DNA from: Siphonodentalium dalli
Taxonomy: Eukaryota; Mollusca; Scaphopoda; Gadilida; Siphonodentaliidae
NCBI GenBank assembly: GCA_032622095.1
Contig: CP136064.1
Span: forward strand, 192,107,948 to 192,171,947
Reading direction: 5' to 3'
DNA length: 64,000 nucleotides
Below are positions 34,461-46,900 of this stretch, in pieces. The translations under genes were made by a program, and so were the position numbers. How positions within the stretch are numbered: position 1 is the first letter of the stretch; each line of letters begins with the position of its first letter. The notes beneath the pieces are model-generated. The model saw nothing but the letters and a program-made list of their open reading frames with translations. It searched no databases and was not told the origin of the DNA.

Positions 34461-34874
34461 AGATCCACGGTCCGATTCGACACCATACAAATATCAAGGT
34501 TACGTATAACAGAAAATAATTGGATCGTGCCATATATACGTATGAGGGTCTGGTGGTCAGATATATCGACATTGGAAATGTGAAGTTGTGTGTTTTGTTT
34601 GTAAAGCTATATAACAACCTTAACATAGAATTATTTTATTTAATAGAGAGCGTCCGGGTTTTCGGCCCCCAAAAGATATTAAAGAGCGTTCTCAATTGTG
34701 GTCACCTTTTGCGGTCATTTCAACGTAAAATTGGCGCATGCGTACTTTGTTGGTTTCTGCAATGCATGTGTCATACAAATGATGGTGAATGCAAGTATTT
34801 ATTTTTCATTTGCTTGTTAAGCTGAAAATTACGCTATATTTTAATAATGTTGTGCCAAATCGGACCGTAGATCT
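34461..34874. mobile_element. TTAA-flanked MITE (AGATCCACGGTCCG family)
   Basis: 414 bp between TTAA at 34457-34460 and 34875-34878. Inverted ends: AGATCCACGGTCCGATTCGA and the inverse of ...AAATCGGACCGTAGATCT. A diverged copy appears at about 2245-2600. No coding. Confidence 0.85.
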
Positions 34875-34879
34875 TTAAA

Positions 34880-36450
34880 TAACAGAGACGCCAATAGCGT
34901 AGTTAGCAGCAAATCATTTATCCCGACTGTTTGTTTTGGAAAAGTAGAAGCGCGATGGCTATAAATAGATCTGAGAGTACTGCATATATTTGATCAATTC
35001 AGTACACGCGGAGCGATATGGAGATCAGTCACTCAATATTTGCCAGCTTCTATACCGCACTTCCACCAATTGTCAACTAACTGAGATAATGCCTTTGTTT
35101 GCCCTAAAGGGATGAGCATATGCTAAAGCAGCGGAACAAAGCCCATCGATATTGAGGGAGGAACTATTTCGTCTGGCGTCGGGTCACATGGGTAATCGCA
35201 CTGACATCATACTTCCTTTTCCAGGTAAAACTTCCGCCCGGTCGGGTCGACAATTATTTTGCACAAACACCCTCCCACCCAATATTCCTGCTTCCGTTTT
35301 GGGAGGAGGCACCCCTTGTGCTAACAGCTATGCTTAGTGTGTTTCAGGACTAGATATGTGATCGTAGACCAAGACCCCATGGTTGGCGCTTGGTGGTACC
35401 AAAAAAGGGCCTTCACCAATGACCAGAAATCTGAAGGTCCATAAACATGTTTGCAACTACCTGTTGCTTTAGTGATTAATAAAAGGTAGTCATTAAGGCA
35501 AACATGTCTTGTTATTAATAACAACCATGTGGGATAAATAATGGATTGATATAGATTAGAGAACATCTAACGTCGCACGTTAAACATCGCGAGATTATAA
35601 AATTCTATGTCTTGTGTCAAATGGTAGCTGAATCTGTTGATAAGCTGAACAGAATTGTGTGATTTAGTTCGCACGAGTAACACACTGATCAACCGAGCTC
35701 ATGCCTCTCACAACGGAACTGTTCAGTCCGGTCCACTTCACACCCCTTGCCACTTGGTCCTTGTCACTTTCTATACTAAATACTCATTGGTGAGTATTTC
35801 CCTTCGGAAATGTTCGGATAATAAGTTTAAACAAATGAGTTTGTTGAACATATTATCTAAACAATTTTTCAGATGTTTGAAGTCATTGAATTCAAGCGAG
35901 AATTGTGTTCCCCATGGGTTAATGCATTCGCACAATAAGGTTAGTAACTCGGGAAGTTTGGAGATCAAGGGTGGTAATTCCAAAATAGTGAAGAACAAGG
36001 GAGATAACCTGATGTGATAATATGAACATATTTCGAGGTCGAAATTGGTTCAATGTGAATGTATTTCAAAACGAAATAAGCACAACCAATAGGTTCTATA
36101 CAAGGCTATATTTGCCGTAGTAATGTGTTTTAATTGTGGCCCACATCATTCAACGGAATAATGGTGCAAGTGCATTATGGACCTATTTCAGAATCAAATA
36201 AGACCAATATGAACTTATGTGAACAGTTATGTTCAATATTAATTTTCAATATTAACCTATTTGCACGAGAATATATCGTCACTTTGGTCTGAGCACTGCC
36301 ACAACGTGCCAGTGTCCATTTTGTTGGAACTTGGAATATCTATTTAAATGGCTTCCTCCACGTATGTCGTTTCTAACCATGTATTCTTGTATAGCATCTG
36401 ACAAAGAGAATATTTCCTACAAGTTGAAAGTGTTAAAGATGCATAATCTG
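34880..36450. other. intergenic DNA downstream of CA-A, no gene recognised
   Basis: AT-rich. The two opposing open frames at 35655-36017 overlap on both strands and have no motif. Confidence 0.45.
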
Positions 36451-36452
36451 AA

Positions 36453-37140
36453 TTAACGGTACCTAATTACCATTTCTTTGGCTTCGGGGGTGAAAAACAT
36501 TTGATTCGAGTCGAGGAACCCACCCATCAAATAAAGCTCAGAGTGATCAGATATCGATTTTTGAAATTTGTTATTTCTCGAGATTTGTACTTATTTGTGG
36601 CCTGGAAAAAAACGTCAAGGCGACGGTCTCGGACAAAATTGCGGATGAAGATGGATAACTCTAAATTCAAGTGGTAATGCAGCCAAATTTCGTGACAATC
36701 AAGTGAAAATACGGCCATATTTAGTTGATCAACATGTTGATAAATAACACGTTTTGGGAAATGTTATACCATAGTTGGCAGTGGTTAGCATTATTTTGTA
36801 GTAATTAATCGATTTTAACCTTTGTCAACTATAGTATAAAATTGCCCAAAATGTTTTATTTATCAACATTTTGTTCAACGACATTTGGCCCGATTGTCAA
36901 ATTTCTAGCACACAAAGCCACTTGATTTTAGAGTTATCCATCTGCATCCGCAATTTAGTCCGAGGCCGTCGGCTTGCGAATATTTGTCACGCCGCCAAAA
37001 ATTACATATCTCGGAAAATAACAAATTTCAAAAATCGATATTTGATCACTCTGACCTTTGATGGGTGGTTTCATCGAATCAAATATTTTTTACCTCCGGA
37101 GCCAAAGAAATAGTAATTTGTTTCCGTTAATGTTAATTCT
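36453..37140. mobile_element. foldback element, about 310-bp inverted arms
   Basis: The left arm (36453-36775) and right arm (about 36830-37140) are inverted copies: GAATTAACGG...ATTTCTTTGGCT versus AGCCAAAGAAAT...CCGTTAATGTTAATTC, with GATATCGATTTTTGAAATTT versus AAATTTCAAAAATCGATATT inside. The spacer is about 55 bp. The similarity at 12200-12430 indicates a family. The open frame at 37058-37540 begins in the right arm and is unlikely to be a gene. Confidence 0.85.
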
Positions 37141-37809
37141 GCAAGATTATGCATCTTTAAGTGATGAGAATGAGACTCGGCAGGAAGAACATATCATGGG
37201 TTCAGTAATGGTTACCAAAACGGCGGCAATTCCCAAAAACTACAACATGGCCGAAAAATCCGAATACTATCCTGAGTGCCAAAACATGTTCGATATATGT
37301 TCTGCCTTGTTTGTGCAACCATCACTCACGCGAGGTTATCAGCAAAATTATCAACATGTATCCCATTGTATGCACTCAGCTGCCACATCGAACATTAATC
37401 ATGAAAGGACGGAAATTTCGAAATTAATGCGGAACTTGTTTTTAAAACTCGAGCCAAAGATATTTCATTCAAAAAAATATTCCACCCAGATGGTCAATGT
37501 CAATACTGCAGTTATTTATGATAATTTCTGCATATTTTAAGAGTTTACCTATTTTCGACCAATTTTATTCGGCACAAATTTTCGTCACATTTAATAACCA
37601 TGGACTTTCTGATGTAATTTTCCATTATTGCCCGCAAAAGTCGAGCGGCAACCGAGCCAACTTCTGATCACCATTTAACTGGACCATAATTTTTCCCAAT
37701 GTCATCTATTACAAAAAGTTCGACAATCTGAAACTATACTTTATAGACATATAGTTTGAGAACAAGTACAAGATTCTTCGGGTGATGATTGTTGGCACCA
37801 CTGTCCTTT

Positions 37810-37944
37810 TTATTTGTCCTCGAAGCCACTTCCGCCTCCGGTAGAATGATGAACCACAGCCCGTCCATTCAGAGGTTGTACAGGTCTATAGTTTTCTCCC
37901 AGTTTCTCACCAGGGTGTGCCAGCAGTTTTCGAAACTCCGCCAT
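37810..37944 (-). CDS. CA-A last exon with stop
   Basis: 135 bp from acceptor TATCTTTGTAG to TAA at 37812-37810. MAEFRKLLAHPG then LGENYRPVQPLNGR is the C-terminal alpha-CA signature. The stop overlaps an AATAAA-like sequence, and a second AATAAA on the minus strand is near 37563-37568, a plausible polyadenylation signal. Confidence 0.94.
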   Translation of the reverse strand: MAEFRKLLAHPGEKLGENYRPVQPLNGRAVVHHSTGGGSGFEDK

Positions 37945-40900
37945 CTACAAAGATAAAGCATGTGGCCAGACTCAACAAAAGTATGCAGACAAGTTTGTCT
38001 CATAGTAGATTTCGTGTGTTTCTACAATGAACCCAACTGGCACCATCTGCATCGCGACGGTTAAATTGCCGGTGGTTGCTATACTTAACCACAATTAGAA
38101 GCATTGGGGTCTGTAAAACTGCTTATGACTATGTTTTACAAAGAAACTGACATATACAGAAAAAAACAAAATGTGCATGATACGCTGACTGGTTCATCCC
38201 ACGATTCTTTATAGCCCCGTGGAGTTTCGGAGTCCAAAATTATACATAGTGTCAAGTTCCGGGGATGGAGCGTCGACGATGACGACCACGTGATAGATCT
38301 TACCGATGTCGACGATTATGGTGATTATGATTATTATATGTTATCTTAATACCTATGTATTATGGGTCAATAAGATTAAACGAATTGAATTGAATTGATG
38401 ATGAAACTAATGATGATGATGACGATGACGACGACGACGACGATGATGATGATAATGATGGTGATGGTGGTGGTGATGATGATGATGATATATTTTGTAC
38501 ATAAATGCCTTTCGTCATTCTGTCCAATTTCGTTTTTTTCAACATCCATTCATGTTATTAATTGGATCTGAGAATAAAGCAATTCAACATGGGGTCAACA
38601 TAGGTCAGTGCATAACAATCTTTTATGCGGACTTTTTATGACATGGGCAGACTTATTCAAGTCACAGCAGTAGTATTGGCTGGCACTCTAGCCCACCCCC
38701 TCGCTCGGGGCACTCTGGCCCATGGGCCAGAGTGCCCCCCCCCCCCGAGCGAGGGGAGTGGGCCAGAGTGCCAGCCCAGGGTCAGACTCGTCGGTCCAGA
38801 GGTTGTGTTAGATTCCAAAGAGTAAGGTGAGCGCTTCGAAGGGGTTTTGACAGAAAAGAGCATAATTTACTAATATATCGTTTTTTTCTCGGATTATAAT
38901 GGCAGTGTGGTAAGCGAAAGGCGTTCCCCTTCGCTGGACACACTGAACTTAGAATAATACCGAGCAAAAAATCGAAGCATTAGTAAATTGTGCTACTTTA
39001 CCAGTGCATTTTTTAACAAAAGCGTCGTCGAATAAATTCGAATACGCTAGCGTTGTAAAATGTACTCGTAAAAGTTACCTTTCAGTGAAATATGTTATGA
39101 GATAATGGTAAAATGGGATTTTGTTATATGTAAAACGCACGGGCGTCGTTGACGACGCCATTGCGTTTTTCTACAAATTTTTCCCGAACGTCAATTCAAA
39201 TGTGCTTCTTTTTGATGAATTAAGATATTCATCGACATTGCCGAAGACGATCATTAAAAACAGACACTGTTTTTTCAACAACATAACTTTTTATTTTTGA
39301 ATTAAGAATCAACATATTTACAACTGACCATGGGTTTATCATATTTACAATCAATAATAATTTGGCAATGCAATGAACATATTTTACATTTGGTAATACA
39401 TTTTTTTCATCAATAATTAACAATCAACATATTTACAATTGATTATGATTTTAACATATTTACAATCAATAATTGGCAATGAACACATTTCATCAGTAAT
39501 GAAATTCACAGTAAGTCTTACAAGTTTGTGAAATGCATGTTTTGGGTAATGTTTCTGATTCTTTTCGTAAGGGCTCATAGTTTCTATGAAACCAATCAAA
39601 TACTTTTCTATCATTTTTGAAGTAGTCACCATCAAAATTCATTTCAACTAATACTTTTATACCATATCCGCTTTTCAAGAAATGTAGAGCCAATATGCAG
39701 TAGATACCGCACACGTTTGTACCGTAGTGTTGAAACCGCCCAACGTTTATTTTACATTCGATCGAATTTCTTTGAATAAATGATTTGATATATTTATTAA
39801 TAACTGGTATCCCAAAGGAGTCGAAATATGTTGCAATGTTTCCATTGAAGAAAATTGCAACCCAGTGTTCACCTGGTTTTTCTGACGTGTGTGTATTTAC
39901 TATGTATGCTTTTACATGATGAGGTTTCTCGTATGGTAACTGATCGTTTGCACACACCACACCATACAATGAACAGAGATAGGTTGATTTGTCTAGTATA
40001 TGCTGAAGTTCGCTAGTGTTCATCTTCGTAATATTTTTTTACTTTTTCACACCACAAGTCAACAACAAGACAGTCAATGACTGTGGGGTCGCTCACCAGA
40101 CTGCAAAGACTGATAAGACTGGGACTCTGGAGACCACAACAGTCAGAACTTTTCATAATCACTTTAAAAGAAGTAGATATCTAAAGAGTTAAATCTAAAA
40201 CAAAAAATTTGGAGTTATGTCCCTGGCCCCGCCCAGATTTCACCCAGTGACCTGATTGGAACAAATCTGAACCCCAGTCACCCAAGGATCCTTCATACCA
40301 AATATGAACCCATATAGCCTGATGGTATTTGAGAAGAAGTCACTTTAAGAATACTATGGAGGGAAAGAGTTATGGCCCTGGCTTCGCAACTATTTCAAGT
40401 GAACTCATTTGAACAAATCTGAATGTGAGTCACCTAGGGAACATCCACACCAAATATGAAACCATTCGGTCTTATTGTTCTGAAGATGTTTAAAATAATT
40501 ACTATGGTGGGAAAGAGTTATGGCCCTGGCTTCGCAACTATTTGACCCAGTGACCGCATTTGAACAAATCTGAATGAGAATCACCTAGGGAACATCCACA
40601 CCAAATATGAACCCATTTGGTCTTATGGTTCCAGAGGAGAAGATGTTCAAATAATTGTTGTCGGACGGATGGACGGACAGACGATGGACGGACGAGGAGT
40701 GATGACTATAGCTCCACCGGAGCACGGGTAGGGTGGCTGGTTGGTAATTAAATCTCTTATCTCCGCCCCTATTTGAACAAACGTGAATCCCCATCTATGA
40801 GATCCATTCATTTGGTAATTTCAGACATTAGATTTTAAGAGTTGAACTGAACTGATTTTCCTAAAATGACCCCAAATCTGATAAAATCTAAACCCCAGTC

Positions 40901-43900
40901 ACCGAAGGACCATCCATACCAAACATAATCTAAATAGTCCAGATGGTTCTTGAGAAGAAATTGTTTTAAGAATTACTATGGAAGGAAAGAGTTATGGCCC
41001 TGACTTTTCACCTATTTGACCTGATGAACTCATTTGAACAAATCTGAATGTGAGTCACCTGGGGGACATCCACACCTAAATATATAAACCCATTTGGTCT
41101 TTAATATGTATCTGGAGAAGAAAACAATTGATGGACGGATAGAGACATAATGACAGATGGATGGATGGGAGAACAGTCTGACATAGAGACTGACAAATTC
41201 AATCCAATATACCCCCCCCCCAAGTTTTCTTTGCAAAATCAGGGTATAATGAATTCAACTGGATACTGGTGGTTAAGAACATAATATTCGAACAGACAAG
41301 CCTGAACAAATTGTCTGACATTTGCAGAATGAGGTCCCCAAAGGGTGAATTTAATGACACAATCCTGTAATGCGGGCTAGCATCACCAAATTCACCCTCT
41401 GGGGACCTCATTCTGTGTAGGCCTCAACTGCTATGGGAGACATAGCATTAGATTGAAGTTCTCCAGTTAAAGTTGGTGATGTGCACCCATTGGGCACCTC
41501 AATTAAGCATTTTATATTCACAAATTAGGGGATATAGAAACTAAACAGAAGGGCTAAAGTAAGTAAAAATGTCAATTTAAGTGCCTATATACTTCCCAGA
41601 AGATGAGGCCTAAGCAGAATGAGGACCCTGGCTAGTGTATTTGGTGATGCTAGACTGCTGTGCAGGGTAGCATAACTAAATTCACCCTATGGGGACCTCA
41701 TTCTGCAAATGCCAGATAGAAGACAAATTTAATCCAATATATACCCCCCCCCCCCCATTTTTCTTTGAATATTAGTCGTATGATTTCATCTGGATAAGTG
41801 GTGATTAAAACAATAATATGAAATGGCCAAACCTGAATTTAGTATGTCTGACATTTGCAGAATCAGGTCCCAAAAATGTGGATTTAATGACAATATTCTG
41901 TAAGGCAGGCTAGCATCACCAAATTCATCCTCAATCTGATTAGGCCTCAATGGCCAATAAAACCAAGGAACAGATTGAAGTCCTACAGTTGAAGTTGGTG
42001 ATACACACACATTGAGCACCTCAATTATGCATTTTATCTTCTGCAAATTAGGGGGACATTGAAACTGAACAGGTGGAAAAAAGTGACTAAATCAATGAAG
42101 TCCTACAGTTGAAGTTGGTGATACACACCCATTGAGCACCTCAATTATGCATTTTATCTTCTGCATATTAGGGGGACATTGAAACTGAACAGGTGGAAAA
42201 AGTGACTAAATCAAACTGTCAATTTGATACTTAGGATACTTCCCAGAAGATGAGGACTAAGCAGAATTAGGTCCCTGGCGGGTGTATTTGGTGATGCTAG
42301 CATGCTGTATGGGGTAGCAACACTAAATCCACCATCTGGGGACCTCACTATGTAAATGTCAGACACACTATTTCCAGACTTGAAGAAATCAAAGCCATTC
42401 ACAGTATCATTGAATGTCAGTCATCACCTAACATTGAATGGAAGCACCAGTTTGTTGTTAAATTGCTACAGATATGTTTAGATTATAATAATACATGTCA
42501 TCTGGCCAGTTTATATAATTAATGACCTGTACCTTTACAGATATATATGCCTCTGTGGTGAGAAGAGGTATTAAATTGAGAGGTGATATGGCTTGGAAGG
42601 GATGTTGGTTGATGGCAGGGTTGGGCCTGGGCCATGTGGGAGGGGGTGGTGGGGAGGGTGGAATGTTTCCATAATTTCATTAAAGAGTAAAGTTTCATAA
42701 CTCTGCAGATGTTATATATAATGGTGTCACTTTTTTTCAAATTTTAAAACATGTTTAAAAAAAATTGTCCCAGAAGATGAGGCCTAAGCAGAATAAGGTA
42801 ATTGAGGGTGTATTTGGTGATGCTAGCCTGCTGTATGGGGTAGCAACACTAAATTCACCATCTGGGGACTTCATTCTGCAAATGTCAGACACACTATGTC
42901 CAGGCTTGGAGAAATGAACAATGGACTATTCATTGTAGACTGGTAGAATAGTTGTTTAGCTAATGTCATGTCATGTAATGACAGATGGTAAACTGGTCTG
43001 AAGCAAGCAGCCTGAAGCAAGAATATTGGGTGACCACACTATGATAAATTGGCTTTTTCAATAATACAGGCTTCAGTGTTCTCTTAAAAATTAATAGTGC
43101 ATAGCAAAGAGGTCGGAATTATAAAGGGCCATAACTCGGTTAAAATATATCGGATCAAACCCATATTTTAACTTGATCTGTATATAAGTGTCAAAAATTC
43201 ATATACCAAATTTGGTGTTGATCAGATGAAAAATGTTTGAGTAATCCTGTCTTGGATGAATTCTATATCAAAACAAGAGTGGAAGGGTTAAATAAACAAT
43301 ACCAAAATCCATACAGATGAAGAACATGCTAAGAAAAATCTAGGTAAGAAATATGAGGCTGTGATGTGTCCTAAACAAAAATTAAAGGTCAAAATGCAAA
43401 AATTAAATTTTTTGTTTTTAAAGTTATGTCCCTGGCTCTGCCCCTATTTGACCCAGTGACCCAATTTGAACAAATCTGAACCCCAGTCACCCAAGGTATC
43501 TATGTACCAAATATAAGCTAAATCGGCCAAATATTTTTTTAGAAGAAGTCATTGTAAGAATTACTATGAGTTATGGCCCTGGTTTCTCAACTAATTGACC
43601 GGGTGACCTCATTTGAACAAATCTGAACACCAGTGACCCAAGGACCCTCCATACCAAATATTAGCTAAATCGGCCCAATGGTTCTGAACAAGAAGTCGTT
43701 GTAAGAATTACTATGGAGGAATAGAGTTATGGCCCTGGCTTCGCAACTATTTGACCCAGTGACCTCATTTGAACAAATCTGAATGAGAGTCACCTAGGGA
43801 ACATCCACACCAAATATGAACCAATACGGTATGATGGTTTCAGCGGAGAAGATGTTTTTTAAAAAGTTTGACGGACGGACGGACAGACGGACGGACGGAC

Positions 43901-46900
43901 GGACGACGGACGAGGAGTGATGACTATAGCTCCACCGGAGACTTTGTCTCAGGTGAGCTAAAAACCGAATTAAATTGGTTACAGTTTGCATGAACAACTT
44001 CCTTTATATCTTTCCAAAGTTTGAATGCCTCAAATTTCTCTTGTGGTGTAAATGATTCCATTTCTGGATAACATTGTTCCATAACTCGGTAAATGTTCAA
44101 TTTAAGTAGTGCTATACCAATGAACATATCTGCCCATTGTATAGGTGGTGTCCAAAGACAAAGTAAATGTCGTGTCTGACTTGGATGACCTATTTTACAT
44201 CCTTCACAATTATTGAGTGTCACTTCTTTTGAAATTTGATTTTGTATTTCATGAACGAAACATTTCTCGAAAGTTTTCCGAACTTTGTCAAGGATAGGAA
44301 CACAATATGGAATGAAATTGAGTCCTCCAACTTGCAGTCTCAATTTTTCCTCCAAATGCAATCCAACCATGCTTTTAATAATCTGTTATTATTTCTCGCA
44401 AACTGTTGATTTCAATTTGATTATCGAACTCAGCATAGACTATCACGTTGATCACTGAAACTAGAGCTGCAGCAAACTGAAGCTCTAACCTTATGTTTCC
44501 GGTTTTTATAGGATGCAAATGTCCTTCCTCTGCCTCTTGGTCAGGTGTGAGGTCGTAACCCCAGAAACAATAACCATTCATGTATTTTTTGAGATTCAAA
44601 CCAAAGGATTTGTTTTGTCCAAACATACCCGAACACTGATACAGTGATAAATAAGATCTTAGGCATTGTTCTGATGCAAAGTTTGGTTCAAATGGTCGGT
44701 TATGAATGGTATGCCCGTCCTGACTAACTTCAAGCTTTTTCAGATTGAAGTGTTGAAAATGGAATGGGTTCGTTTCAATATCGCCATTCATATCTTTGTT
44801 TGATACCAAGCACAGGTCCCTGGCACAATAGACCCCAAACACCCAAAGACATATATATAAGATATATATATCTTTGGGTGTTTGGGGTCTATTGTGCCAG
44901 GGACCTGTGATACCAAGCCTATGAAAAGTCTCTTTGGCAATTGTCCTTAAAAAAGGTGATCTTCAATTTTTTTATCTAAGCCCTGCACCAATAGTGAATG
45001 TTTTCACTTCAACTCTTCTAATCGGTATTTTCATACTCTGTATTATTGTTTGTTTCAAGTTATTTGCTACTACTGGCATCAGCGTAATTGTACGAACATT
45101 GAAAACTGCCGTTTCAAACACTATTTTTCCGTCGTCTTGACCAATTAAAGAGAATTTGGGATTCGCTCTATTGAGACGAATTCTTATCTCAATTCCATTT
45201 GGTAAGTATTTCTCTTGTAGAAATATGTCTGTGTGTAAACGATCACACAATGCTATCGTTTTACTACCTGCTATGATTGCTTGGCGAGATTTCAATCCAT
45301 CATTATGACCAACTTTAGTGTTTTCGGTTAACTGTTTAGCGGTATCTGGATACCACATTTCTAGTGCGGCAAGTTGATTTTCTTTACATTCACCAGAATA
45401 AGCCAAGAGATTTTCCATGTAGGCTCGATAAGAATAGGCATCTCCGTTCGCCATTACAAGTTTGTTATTTAGGTAAATATCGATACTACTCAACATGCTA
45501 TGGAAAAAGTTGTCAATAGGCGCAATTTCAGTAGCATCAACCAAGTTTGTTCCATCTGCATTTGTGATTTTGAATTTCAGGTACAAATATGATTGATTCA
45601 CATCTGTCCATTTTTCAGTTTGAGGCGGAATTACAAATTCTATTGGTGCGGAATTATTCAAAGAGCTAATCGGGTGATGTTCTAACTTCTATCCATTGTG
45701 ATTCCAACATCGTTGTCATTGTTGGTGGAACATCAGAAGCATCTAACTCGGACTTGCTGCTTCGCATGATCCATTTGCATCATGATTAATCAACTATATC
45801 GAGAGATCGTTTTGATTTCTTTACAGGCGTTTTAATGGACTTACTTCTAACTCGTTTGCGAGAAGAATGATTTTTTCAAAGACCGCGATGATCTATTTAT
45901 GCCATTTGGTGTTGATATTTTCTTTATTGTTTCCCTTCCAAAAGATTTCAATGCTTCTTTACCTTGTTTTAAAAATACTTCTTTTGGACTTTTACCACGA
46001 TGAATGATATCTTCAACTGCAGCAAGTCCATGCCTGAATACTTGTTGTTTAGCAATCTGACCAATAGGTTTTAGGAACGGTACTACTGTTCTCATTGCAG
46101 ATTTGAATAGTGAACCAATTCCATTTCCACACTGTCAAAGTACGCCTCTATACACGGGGATCATCATAAATACAAATTACTTCGGCGTCGGAAATGCAAC
46201 TTTACCATAGACTTTTCACCAACAAACTGAATTGGTTTGCCAGTATCACCAGATATATTCACATTTATGGTATCAAAGTTAGACTTTGATACTGGTACAT
46301 AATGTAAGTTTTGGAATTCATGTTTAATATGTTGACCATTATGTATTCTTTTACTCTCCAATGATGTCACTCGTAATATCGGTGCCTCAACATCACTAAC
46401 AATGGTATAATCAGCAATGTCATAATAAACAAACAATTGATTATGCTGCGTATTTAAATCAACTCCATATGGAAATGTTATCGACGGAGTAGCAAATGTG
46501 ACACTCTCTGATTCTGTTCTGTAACCAAGTTTATCCAAAAGAGCTATGGGGAGTACAAGACCTACTTTGGTATAGCTATTGGTTGAAATTTTAACTCGTT
46601 GTTGTGCTTTGGAATATCCGAATTCGAATTCCAGTTCTGGAATCAATCTGCTTACTGTACTATCAATTACACCTTGAATTGCATCTGTCAAATGTGCTGC
46701 ACCAGAATATGCTCCTGCTGGTATTTTTAATTCTATACCATTTTCTGGTTTTGAAATTACTACATCACTTATCGGTAACTTGTGCAGGTATTGTAAAATG
46801 CTTGGAACAGAAGTTTTTATATTTATTATGCAAGCATCTCCAATAATGTTGTATGTTTCTGATGGTACAATTAGTTCAACCATTGCAACTTCCCAAAGCT

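Noticed and set aside
37058-37540. 160-codon plus-strand open frame just past the CA-A stop
   Set aside because: Its first third lies in the foldback arm and the rest has no motif or coding bias I can see.
25892-37944. One single carbonic anhydrase gene running from 62931 to position 1
   Set aside because: The exon at 37944-37810 ends in a stop after the C-terminal motif, and 25943 opens a new signal peptide; the zinc-ligand exon is present twice. Two genes are needed.
38360-38545. Poly-serine open frame
   Set aside because: Translation of a GAT/GAC microsatellite.
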